Assembly (NCBI GenBank): GCA_051294375.1
Contig: CM119264.1
Span: 17,671,157-17,735,156 of the forward strand
Length of the DNA: 64,000 bases
Direction of reading: 5' to 3'
DNA from: Paraspadella gotoi
Taxonomy: Eukaryota; Chaetognatha
Shown: positions 48,848-59,823 of the stretch, piece by piece
Position numbering within the stretch: the first letter of the stretch is position 1
How the letters are laid out: each line of letters opens with the position of its first letter
Position numbers and translations under genes: made by a program
The notes under the pieces: model-generated
Database searches by the model: none
Seen by the model: only the letters and a program-made list of their open reading frames with translations
What the model was told of the DNA's origin: nothing

Positions 48848-51800
48848 ATGGCATCTAATGATTTGGGAGATTGGTTTAAATCAATTCCTCAGATATCCCG
48901 ATACTGGTTTACTGGATCTCTCGTTTTGCCTCTTCTTGGAAGGTAGATTATGCTTAAAATAACGTTTTCAATATTTTTATTTAATTAAATGTTTTACAGG
49001 TTTGGGCTCCTGTCACCATATGTGGTGCATACTTCATTGGGGGATGTTCTGAAGCGTTTTCAAATATGGCGACCACTTACTGCCGTTCTTTATTATCCAA
49101 TTAGTCCTTCGACAGGGTTTGCTTACTTGATCAATTTATACTTTCTATACAGTTATTCGACGAGATTAGAAACAGGTTGGTTTTTTGCTCCTGCTGATGG
49201 ACGAGCGTTTTTGAAAAAACCTCATTAGAAAATGTAAAGTCCAGACGAATATCTACAACTCAGATGCTAAAATGCTAAAATATTTCAGGCTAAACTTTAC
49301 ATTAAAAACATATAAAAATATATATATTTTTTTAAAAAATTAAAAAAATAAAACCCAATTACCCTAACCCTAAACCCTCTTAACCCTAACCTCCCCTAAA
49401 CCTAAACCCTCGTAACCCTAACCACCCTTAACCCTAAAACACCCCATAAACACCCCCTAAACCATTTTCAACCCTAACCCTTCCCTAACCCCGTCGGCGA
49501 AAGTAAAAGTAACCCATATTTCAAATATGTGTAAAGTAAGAATTATTTCACAGCAGATTCCGGCTTTATAATTCATTTTGTCGGTCCGTCCCCCCACTTT
49601 TGTCAGTAAATCATTTAAATTGTGTCAGAACATCGAATTATGATAAATTATGCAAAAAAATTGATGTCCGTCCGTCTGTCTGTCCGTCCGTCCTCCCCCT
49701 TAACTTGAACGCCAATTACTCAATTACTCACGTCCGAGTGGAAATGAGTTTAAATGGAAAAAACAAAAAACCTATTTTACTAATTGATTTTGCTACTTTT
49801 TTATCGTCGCAATCGCTTTGCGTAGGCGTCGTCGGCGTTGTCGTCGGCGTTCCAAATTATAGATCGCCTTTTTTATGATTAAATTTGGGTGTATGAAGCT
49901 GAAAATTTATATACAGCTTTTCATCATCGATGTGCTTAAAATTGAGTCAGGACAGTTATTAAATATGTTTTGTTTACGTTTTATCAAAACAAACAAATTT
50001 TCTCTTTATTTTTATATATCTTTCTCTCTCTCTTTTCTCTTTTAATTATAAGTCTCTCTCCCTCTCTCTTTTTCCCTAGTGACTGATTCATAGGGAAAAA
50101 AAACTAGTCTGCAGCTGGCTCTGCAGGGGCTCTTTCTTTTTTTTCTTTTCTCCTGCTGCTTCTGCTGCTGCCTTTTAATTTTTCTTTTTTTTTCTCTCTC
50201 ACGCTGCGATTAAAATAAAAATTGAATTAGGAATAGGATTGAACTCGTAAAATTAGGCCTCGCATTCGTGCAAGTTATCATTTTGCTATCGCATCATCGG
50301 GTTTTTATTTCGTTTTTTTTCTCTGATTAGTTTATTTTTTGACAATGAAAATTTTTTCTTCTTTTTTCTTTTTTTTAAGAAACTGTAACTTTAATTTTTC
50401 TCGGTCTTTATTATTTTTTTAATTGATAATCGCAAAATATAATTTTTCTTTCTGTTTATAAATTAATTTTTTCTCAATTTTTTTAGTATCAAAATTTGTC
50501 GTTAATCCAGATTTTTTTTATACGTTTGCGACTATCCTTATGTTTTTAAGATTTTTATATTAAATATAAATGCAAGATGTATAAATTAATTAATCAATTA
50601 GTCCATTAATAAGTCAATTAATTATTGAATCAATCAATTTATTTACCTATTAATTAATTATTCAATCAATAAATTTATTAATTATTCTAGCAATAAATCA
50701 ATCAATCAAATAAGTCAATCAAATTAATCGTTATCTGCATTATTGTCATCGTCCCCATCATCGTCGTTGCTTTTGTCGTGGTCAATGATGAAAAGATCTA
50801 AAAACAACATGTCGGATCAAATCAATTAATTAATTAATTACCGATAATAATAGTGGCAGATCCGGCATTGTTTGTTCAAACTTGTTTATCAAAAACTAGG
50901 GCAGTCCTGGAGATCAATACGCTCTGGAGGCATATGGAAATTAATTATAAAAATAGGTTAGGGTTAGGAGTAGAAATCTACTATGAAATTAAATTCAATA
51001 GGGACGGGGGTGAAAACTTTAGTCTTGAAGTCTACTTTTAGGTAAAAAAAGAATTTTTAACAAAAGTTCGATTTTAATGCTTTTATTGTTGCTATTAAAA
51101 TTATAATATTATTATATAATGATAAAAAATTTTTTAATCAATCTTAACTTTTTTTATAAATTCTGATAGAGCATAAAAAGTTAAATAAAAAATATAACTA
51201 CAACTTTAAAAAATATTTATATTTTTTTGGTAAAAATTAAGAAAAAGTAATAAAATTATCGAAAAAATGATGGTGATGATGATTATAAATAGTTTTTTTA
51301 TATTTTTCACACATTATGATCAAAAATATCGAAAAAAGAATTATATTTTGTGTAGACAACTTTTTGCAAGCTACCTAAATCTGATCTTAAAAATAAAAAA
51401 ATCTGAAAAAAATTTTTAGCCTTTCTTATTTATAAATAAATAATAAAAAATTAATATATAGAGTATGAAGTAATATTAAACAATTTTATCTATTTAAATT
51501 TGTTAAAAAAATTCTAAATTTTCGTTTGAGCAGGTGCTTAATTTAAATTTCTTAACACCTTACTGAGTTAGTTTCCCCCTCTAGGAGTGTTAAGGGTAAG
51601 TTAAGTTTAGGGTTAAGTTAAAGGTAAATTAGGGTTAAATTTTAAATTAAGTTTCAGCTTAATATATATAATAATAAAAATTTTTAAAAAAATTTAATAG
51701 TAATAAATTTATAAAAAATATAATAATAATATTTACAAAGTAACAAAGTATTTATGATTACAACGATCATTTAATAATTCGGAGAGAGAGAGTGTGAGAG

Positions 51801-52838
51801 AGGATATCAAAGTTAAATTATATCTGAAATAGTAAATGTTTTTAAAATGTTTTTAAATTTTTTAATATCATTGTTGTACGGTTTTAAATTTTTTTTTGTA
51901 AAGAAACAAACTTTATTTTTTTATTTTCTTTTCTTTATGTTTCCCATAAGACTCCAGAGCGTATTCAACTCCGGGATCGCCAAAACTCGGGGGATTTTAC
52001 TATGAAATTGTTACAATGACTGTATTTAATATATTTTTATTATTTTGCACGACGCAGAAGGACCTTAAACAGTCCGATGGCGAAATTTACAAAGTTTTTT
52101 TTACTTGTATTAATTTCACATTATCCTCAAAACTATTACTTAATCTTTTAGGTCTTTTCGATGGACGTCCAGCTGATTACGCATTTATGTGGCTGTTTTA
52201 ACTGGCTAAGTATCGTCGTAATTGCCTTCATTCTGGAATTTTCTCTTCTGATGGATCCCATGGTGTTGTCGGTGATGTACGTTTGGTGTCAGTTGAACAA
52301 AGACACAATCGTAAATTTTTGGTTTGGAACCCAATTTAAGGTAACTGTTCTTACGTCTATAATCTATTTTCATGCGTTTCACTCGCACCGTACATTTCTT
52401 GACTTTTCTTTTCTATTTGAAGGCAATGTACCTTCCTTGGGTTCTCTGCCTGTTTAATATGATTTTGCGCGGAGGAGGAATGTCCGAATTGCTCGGGATA
52501 TTTGTGGGTCACCTTTACTTTTTTCTTATGTTCAAATATCCTCAAGATTTCGGCGGGAGATCGTTTTGTCAACTCCCCAAGTAAACATTCCAAATCATTT
52601 TTCTTGACAGGTTATTATTGTTGTAACCAAAGCCTTTTTTTTTTATCAGTCCTTTACAAATGGTTTCCCAACCGACGGGGAGGCGTCTCCGGTTTTGGCC
52701 AAGCGCCGTCGAGTCGACGCGACGAGGGTCCTGATGGTGGTGTGGAGGTCGTCATCATTGGGCGGAGGACAAGCTTTGGGAGGAAGATGATGGTGGTTCA
52801 CGTCGATCCTGGGTCATCTCATCTACCGAGAAGCTGTG
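48848..52838 (+). CDS. DERL1: Derlin-1, frame disrupted as assembled
   Basis: Five exons: 48848-48942, 49000-49175, 52152-52340, 52423-52580 and about 52650-52838, with intact GT/AG sites. Derlins are six-TM rhomboid-like proteins of the ER membrane that move misfolded proteins out for degradation. Matches along the whole family: GDWF.SIP.I.RYWF, the W55-R56 motif in RFQIWRP, TGFAYLINLYFLY.YSTRLETG, FDGRPADY, YVWCQLN, FWFGTQFK, YLPWV, LVGH-type GHLYFFLMFKYP, and PNRRGGVSGFG. The reading frame is broken: one extra T in the run at 52196-52199 (exon 3), an apparent missing base near 52564 (exon 4), a phase mismatch at the exon 4/5 join, and another shift near 52740. No C-terminal SHP box is visible. 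Conservation on both sides of each shift favours sequencing error over decay. Confidence 0.9.
49358..49492. repeat. Interstitial telomere-like repeat (CCCTAA type)
   Basis: About 130 bp of degenerate 'accctaaccctaaaccctc'-like repeats in DERL1 intron 2. The opposite strand motif (TTAGGG) appears in the same intron at 50957-50971 and 51585-51655. Confidence 0.85.
49551..50874 (+). repeat. Dispersed repeat family C, longest copy
   Basis: Starts 'cagcagattccggctt', ends 'cagatccggcattgtttg'. It includes the near-palindromic 'tcgtcgcaatcgctttgcg', CT-rich and (ATTA)n tracts. No coding frame was recognised. Related sequences are at 24281-24495 and, inverted, 36230-37570, with a duplicate at 62436-63770. 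It lies in DERL1 intron 2. Confidence 0.75.
51586..51655. repeat. TTAGGG-type degenerate repeat
   Basis: 'aagggtaagttaagtttagg' and following words, orientation opposite to the block at 49358. In DERL1 intron 2. Confidence 0.6.
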
Positions 52839-53330
52839 ACTGGGATTTAATTTGATGTTTCTTTTTAATTTCATATTTTTTCATGATAACCTTAGCGAAA
52901 GTTTCAAAATTTAATTGTTTCCGTTTATGACTCTTAAAGCTACTGAATTATTCATATTCTGTAATTTTGACAGGAAATATCGGTAATACTATTCTGTAAT
53001 GACCAGGAAACTTAAAACAACTATGTGAACGATGTTCTCGTTGGAAAATTTCCGTTTATTCAAGATACTACTTTTACTTTATGAACAAGAATTTTTCCGA
53101 GAACTTTAAACTCACATCTCGAGGAGGTGGTTTGTCGATTAGTTCCTTCTCTGGAAACCACCGCTTGTCAAATTTTCTCCAAATGGTCGCCGAATAGCAA
53201 ACGCTGTTCAGTATAGGCTTATTATCAGGATGCTCACGAAACACTCGATGTATGTCTCGGGTTCGAAACATAAATGGTCTCTAACCGTATTTTAAAAGTT
53301 TTCATACCTTGATTGTTGATATCTTGTCAG
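52839..53330. other. Interval between DERL1 and WRAP73 exons, with a possible minus-strand exon
   Basis: On the minus strand an ATG at 53271 opens a frame through 53119 (MFRTRDIHRVFREHPDNKP..., 51 codons) that meets a good donor GTGAGT at 53118. The peptide has normal complexity (IWRKFDKRWFPEKELIDKPP) but I do not recognise it. No first exon for WRAP73 was found here. Confidence 0.3.
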
Positions 53331-55952
53331 GTTACTCACTTGTTTACCTGCTTGGACGCTATTCAAACTCTACAATGGTCCCCGGATTCTTTACTCATTA
53401 TGTGCGCTATGCCGAAGCCGCGGCCTTCTTCAAATTTGGTCACTCGACCACCCGAGTGGTAAATTGAATTGGGCCTACTTTTCTTGGCTGACTATGCGAC
53501 CGCTGATCGGACTGCAATTAAATTAACAAGCAAAATTTTTTACTTCATTTTATTAAGGACATGCAAAATTGACGAAGGTTCTGCGGGTCTCAAGTTCGCA
53601 TTTTGGGCCCCCGACTCAACTCACATCCTAACAATGGCTGAATTCGACATCCGCATGACAGTGTGGTCGTTATCCTCTAAGTCCGTCTCGTACATCAAAC
53701 ACGTTTCTAAGGCTGGAATAAACGGTCTCGCATTTTCTCGTAAGTATTTTTCAGGGGGAGAACATTTCAATGGTCTAAAATCCACTCACCATTCGCCCGG
53801 TGGCTGTCTAGCAGTTGAAGGGACAAGCCGGTTTAATCCGCCTGTAACATGGTTAATCCGTTTATAATTATAACTCGGTGCTCAAATCGACAAGGGATTG
53901 ATATTTTATGTACAGTTTAATCATTAATCATAAGTTGATTAATGATTATTCATTCTCCTCCTACGTAGGGGAAGACGGGGTAAGTTGGTGATGTTAATCT
54001 ATTTTTTCCATTTTTTTTTTTAAAAACACCTTTACCATTTTTTTTATTTTTATTACATGTATTTAATTATTAATTAATTGTGACCGTATTAAAGTACTGA
54101 ATTTTTTTTAAAAACTGGTCAAACTCCCCATTTTTCCCCATATATGGGGTAAGATGGGGAGGATGGGGAGCCGAACTGTTTTTAAAAAAATATGCTACTT
54201 CAAACACAAACAATACAGCACCAACAAAAATGCAACTGCCATTGATTATCATAACATTTTGATAATTTGTTAATAATATGGACAAAATAACATCGCATTC
54301 GGACATTGCAATAACATGAAACGACATAACTGCCATTCTTTGGCAAAAGAAACCAAAAACTAAAAAAAATACAGAGAAACGAAAACTGTAGCACTAAAGG
54401 ATATCAATCTCTTTAAAATCAATGGCTCTTGAGAATTTGTATTAGCTCATAGGCCGTCCAGTGGGTTAAATCAGAAGTTTTGGGGCAAGTCTTAGGTTTT
54501 TTGCATTATCCAGCTAGAAGCATTGACAAGGATGTTAATTTTTACATATTATATCATGTCATATATTACTATTGTCTTTATAATCTATGGAATTGTATTT
54601 TAGTTGCTTGCCTTATGAATTTAAATAGGTCTGATTTGTAAATGGAACATATTTAAACATTAATTTCCCTGGAAGCTATTGGAGGGCCCATTTTTCCCAT
54701 GACACAGCATCAATGGCCTTTTCCAATAAATTTTCATTCCATCCACCTCTACTAGTTTTTCTAATGTAGTTTCTCGGCATTCTAACTATCTACTACAACA
54801 AATCTAAAACAAAAAATGATTCGTGCATCCGCATCTTGCCCAAGAAATTCTCCACATCTTACCCAAACGCGAAAAAACTGAAGTTTCAATTTTTTAAAAT
54901 TTTGCACAATAAATGTTGAAAGTGAAAACTCCTACATATTACTACATTGATAGGGAAAGCCAGGTACTCTGAGAGTGAATAAACGGGACTGTGAGGAGGT
55001 CTTGATTGAAAGCTTGCAGGGACTGCTATGTCATTATCTTGTAAGAGTGATGGAGGCCTTAAAACACCAAAGCCTGTCCAAAGTCAGGGGCAAGATAGTT
55101 GTTTATTAAATGAATGGATAATTTTTATATTGGTTGTACCAATTTCATAACGTAGATAAGCAATCTATAAAACAGTTGTTATACGTTGTTATACGTTGTT
55201 ATACATGAGCATATAAAAAAACCTTAAGTTGGGCAATGCTAAAATAAATAACAAAATGCAAAATTTTACATATTTTAGCATAACTTTTGCAAAAGTCAAG
55301 AAATCAGTTGGAAAGTTCATGGGTCATCATAAGATGAGAAGTTGCAGCTATTCAGACAACAAAAACGGAATGAAGATACTTCATGGAGCTAAAATTAGTA
55401 ATCTCCATCTTACACATGTCCCCGGTCTTACCCCGTCCTCCCCTACTTATCCTTTTAAGCGGACGGGCGATATTTAGCACTCGCAGAACGACGGGAATGC
55501 AAAGATGCTCTGTCCATTTTCGACCTGACGTCTTGGTCAATGACTAGGCACTTTTCCTTGCCGACGCGGGAATTGGCCGGTTTGACTTGGAACCAGTGAC
55601 AACTGAACATTTTCTCGCTGTCTGGGATTCACTTGTTTACGGATTCGACCTTATTCTTTTTTCTCTCACCGGGTGAGGCTATTGGAAGATTTGATCACCC
55701 TCAGTTTTGCGTTTCTGCAGTTCGCTCGCAATAAGCTTACATCATTAGGACCCAGCATGGTAAGTCGTTGTTATAATCAATTTTGTTCGATATTTTAATT
55801 TTATAACGGCTTCTCAGGTTAAATTTTCACCCTGCGGTCAATTGGTCGCCGCTGGATCTGCCGATCCTCTTTTTCGACGATTTAGTAATCCTCAATTCAT
55901 TGTCGTGGCAACGAATAACCGAATTAGGCACAATCTACTCCTTATTCTTTTT
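53331..55952 (+). CDS. WRAP73: WRAP73 (WD40 protein), partial and frame disrupted
   Basis: Four internal exons: 53331-53458, 53558-53739, 55460-55759 and 55818 to about 55950. Joins are GT-AG and in phase where checkable. Matches to WRAP73/WDR8 are specific: [76 protein letters not shown], and [15 protein letters not shown]73 is a centrosomal/spindle-pole WD-repeat protein. Missing: the first exon(s) (about 50 residues), and everything after ITELG. Frame slips occur near 53411 and 53448 (compensating), 55592, 55670 and 55878. Homology stops at about 55950, where duplication copy B begins. So this is a fragment, from assembly error or real truncation. The 1.7-kb intron between exons two and three is almost wholly a TIR element. 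Confidence 0.85.
53964..55446. mobile_element. DNA transposon-like element with 20-bp TIRs, non-autonomous
   Basis: Left end 'gtaggggaagacggggtaag' (53964-53983). The inverse of the right end (55427-55446) differs at one of 20 positions. Subterminal 'ggggtaagatgggga' words recur at about 54146. No transposase frame over 1.48 kb. It carries a nested family A repeat (54950-55155). The right end lies 13 bp before the WRAP73 acceptor at 55459. No clear target duplication. Confidence 0.7.
54950..55155 (+). repeat. Dispersed repeat family A, near-full copy
   Basis: About 200 bp, inverse of 26016-26206. Ends 'ggttgtaccaatttcat'. Nested in the TIR element of WRAP73. Confidence 0.85.
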
Positions 55953-56244
55953 CATATTATTGTTAAAATTATATCTCTAACATAATATTTTTTAACAGAT
56001 TTGGGGCAAAAAATGGTCCTTAACAAGCAGTAAAAAAGATTAATCCTCTATAAAGTAAACCAGGCTTGAGTTGTTGCTGCATAATATGATAATTCATTGT
56101 TTTTCACTTCAAAAAATCTTTATTTTTTATATAAGTTATAAACAATAAATAAGGTGAAATTCTCTCGCATCTTTATTCTTGTTTAAGGCAGTGATTTCTA
56201 TCGAGGATTCAGCAAAAAAACCACTTTTTGCAATTTATTGCTAG

Positions 56245-59200
56245 TGTTAAGAGAGGTCGTGCGCAGCGTGAAATCTGGCGTCGTAACGTAAACAATGATT
56301 TTTGCTTAGCGTTCGTCAAGGATTTAGAAAGGTTGATACTGAGTTTGAACGCGCCGGATTCAAACGCTGCGGCAGAAGATTAATAATTTTTCCACTCCCC
56401 GGAGAATGCCTACTAAGTATGTATTGAACATGAACTATGAGAAATATGTTTGTTATGTTTATTATTGTTACTGAAGGTTTTTAACTCTACACTACATCAC
56501 GTTATCAACATGGGCGTTCTGGAGTCAGGGAAATTCTAGTGCTGAAGGCTATGAACAATACTAAATATTAAAAACTTATATGTCATAATCCGGGGATTAA
56601 AATTAAACTAAACTATTAATTCTAATTCAACATTAAATCTAAATAAACCTAAATCAGCCGAAGCAGCAGCAGCAGAGCGCAGATCATAAACCTTGATCGC
56701 GTGAGGAGTCAAAGAGGGAGCTACCAATAAGGACGGGTTCTCGAGGCCGCCTCGCGAGAACACGTCGATTAGAGCATCGGAGCATTGGGATGGCAACATC
56801 GCCGATGATCTGCTCGTCGCAAAGCCCGCGACAGGAGTCTTCACCTACTTGGAGTCAGCGTTAAACCGGTCTCAAAAGCTAGAAACTATGGTACGACGTC
56901 GTCTCAATCGTCTTGCGAGATGATTCGCCAAAAGGTTGGTCAAGGACTTAGAATGGCAGAGAAAGTTAGTGTATAGCGATAGAGAGAGAGAAAGAACGAA
57001 CGAATATAGAATACAGATGGAGAGAGCAAAACGAGGGTGGATAAAAGAGATGAGCTCAAAGAAAAGTTGAGAGAAATTCGAAACGAACTGAGAAAGAATA
57101 ATGAAGGTGGAGGAAAGGCAGAGAAATGGAAGTTAGAGTGCAAGACGGATGACAATGAAAGAAAGGAGAGAGCAGAGAGGGAGAGGCTAACGAAACTAAG
57201 TGGAGACAGATTGGAAGGCGGATGTATGAAGGTGTCTCAACGAAGAGTCATTGGAAGTGGACGACGCAATAGGATCGCCCGACGCCAATGGATTCACAAG
57301 GAACCGTCTGCCGAAAACGAATGGTGCGCCAATCCGATTACACCGCCGCTGCATGAGAACCGATAAAGAAGCTGAGGCTGTTGCGTGAGAAGCCTGTCAC
57401 GATGCTGTCTGCAGAAGATGTTGCTGCTAAAGAAGTGCGCTAAAGACGCTGCTGCTGAAGATCTCGATTGAAAAGGCTGCTGTAGAAGTTACTGCAAAGA
57501 AGCTGCTGCTAAAGAAGTCGCTGCTGAAGAATTTTCTGAAAAAGATGCTGCTGATGAAAGAGTTGCTGCCCAAGAAGTTCAAATGAAGTTGCGGAAAAGG
57601 ATGAGGGAAAAGTTGTGGAGAGTTGCGGAAAGAGTTGCGAAAGAAAGTTGCGGTAAAGGATGCGGAAAAAGTTGTGGAAAGTTGTGGAAGAAACTGTCAA
57701 ATGGAGAAACTGAGGAGAGATCAATCGGCCACCCATCCGCCTGTAATCGGAAGACGTTGTGGAGAAATGCGTTGAAATGCCATTGTTGAACGCCGAATTG
57801 CTGCCATTGCTGGCGCTGCTATCATTTGTGTGGAGGAGAAATTTTTGCAATTCATCCTTTGAGCTTAACTTCAAGCTGTTGAGTAGTTGAGGCTTTGCTG
57901 TCACTCAATCTCATGGACAGTTCCTGTTGTGTCAGATTACAAGGTCATTCACATGAAGAGCGTCGGGGATCTCCACCCGCTGCTTTCATTGTATAATTTC
58001 TATAAATCCTCGTATGAAATAAGGAGATCAATAAGATGGAAATGTATAAGATTAGGTTATGACACTACGGTTTGGATCCAACTTAGTATCACGAACTCTT
58101 CACTACAGTTTAATCGCCTCTACTTTGTAGATAAAGAGAAAGAAATGACGAGTTTAAATGATGAACCAATGATTAATGAACATTGCTGGCTACAGATCCA
58201 GTCTTCATGAAAATATTGAAAAAATGAAAAAAAAAAGAAAAAAAGTGTTTATCAAATCTGGCTAGCTTGGTCTCACAATCAAAACTGCTAATATTGATAA
58301 AATATTTGAGCATATCGATTATGATGCTCGTCTAAAGAGAAGAAAAAAGACGAGGAAGGAGAAGGAATCCTTTAACTTACTGCTTGGAGCAGCTGACAAA
58401 GTTGGAGTAGAAACAAAAATTTGTTGACGACTCACATTCAAGAGGATAAGGTGTGAGAGAAATATTCTGGAGTGAAAGGAAAACTCAGGAATTGTTTAAA
58501 ATTAAGAACACATTCAAGAGGCTTGGATGTGTATGCCATGGACATGAGTTGAGAGGCGACTATGAGAGGAAAAGTAAAGGTCTTCTTTGGCTCAGAGAGA
58601 ACGACGTTGACGACAACAGTGGAGATTGTTGTCTAAACAAATCAACATTTTTTATTAAAGTTTGTGGACCAGGTTGACCTTTCACTTATAAAAGAAGTAA
58701 TAAATGAGAGAAGCAATGAGAAGATAGATGGGGCGTATTTAGATTTGTTTATCTCGTTTGGTGCCCAGCAATAAATCACCTGAAATTAACACAAGATTTA
58801 AAGACGGAAGTTATAGAAAGTTGACTGAGGCTGAAACAAGTTTGAAAAGACGTGAAACTGAGTGAGGCAAGTTTGAGACAAATTTATTAAATTTGATCGT
58901 CTCTGAATACAGTGATATTAACTAAACAAATTGATTAATCTGTGAACAAGAGGGGGGGAGGAAATTCCAAGAAAGAACTTTCAATGGTGATCAGTTTCCC
59001 AACATGCACCCTCACTCTTTCTGAACCTCGCATGCACGAAAGTAACACCCCCAGACAAGATGATCGACGCAAAAGGAGAAGACATCGAAAATCCGGGGCC
59101 CATGAACGCCACGGGGGGAGCGGCAATAAGCAGGCGTCATCAAGGAGACGATGCCGTTGCCAGCAAAAATCGTTCAGACAGGGGTCAAGGAGACGACGCT

Positions 59201-59818
59201 GGGGCCATGACAACGGCAGATCGACGCGTGAGTCGGTGGCGCTCGGGATGCCGACGGGGGAGTTTGGCGCCTCCATCAAATTTTGGAGCCAACTGAGTTG
59301 GTTGGTCGGTTCAAGGAGATGCCAAGGAGACCGTCAGCTACTTCAAAGGGGTCGTCAAGCGCAGCCGAAACTCATGGGGGATAAAAACTCGGGTTGCATG
59401 CTGAGTGGACAAATTTGCAGACGGCTTTACTGCACAGGACGAAGAGCAGGCGGTGCGGACGACCTCTCTATTGATTAGTGTCCGTGTACGTACAGGGGGG
59501 AGTGTTAAGAGAGGTCGTGCGCGCGTGAAATCTGGCTGTCGTAACGTAAACAATGATTTTTTCTTAGCGTTCGTCAAGGATTTAGAAAGGTTGATACTGA
59601 GTTTGAAACGCGCCAGGATTCAAACGCTGCGGCAGAAGATTAATAATTTTTCACACTCCCCGAGAATGCCTACTAAGTATGTTATTGACATGAACTATGA
59701 GAAATATGTTTGTTATGTTTATTATTGTACTGAAGTTTTTAACTCTACACTACATCACCGTTATCACATGGGCGTTCTGGAGTCAGGGAATTCAGCTAGC
59801 AGAACAAACTTTCAAATA
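56245..59818 (+). mobile_element. LTR retrotransposon-like element, second copy
   Basis: 5' LTR 56245-56567, 3' LTR 59503 to about 59818, flanked by GCTAG (56240-56244 and 59819-59823). The body looks identical to 43368-46910, including the indel differences between the two LTRs. The last 30 bases of the 3' LTR are scrambled relative to copy A ('ttcagctagcagaacaaact'). Confidence 0.8.
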
Positions 59819-59823
59819 GCTAG

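Larger units (their letters stand above)
43076..51105. repeat. Large duplication, copy A
   Basis: Matches 55953-64000 in the same orientation at an offset of 12,877 bp near the left side, growing to about 12,895 bp at the right. From about 43300 to 46910 the copies look identical. Outside that core they differ mainly by single-base insertions and deletions. The unit holds the LTR element, DERL1 exons 1-2, telomere-like repeats and family C. Confidence 0.95.
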
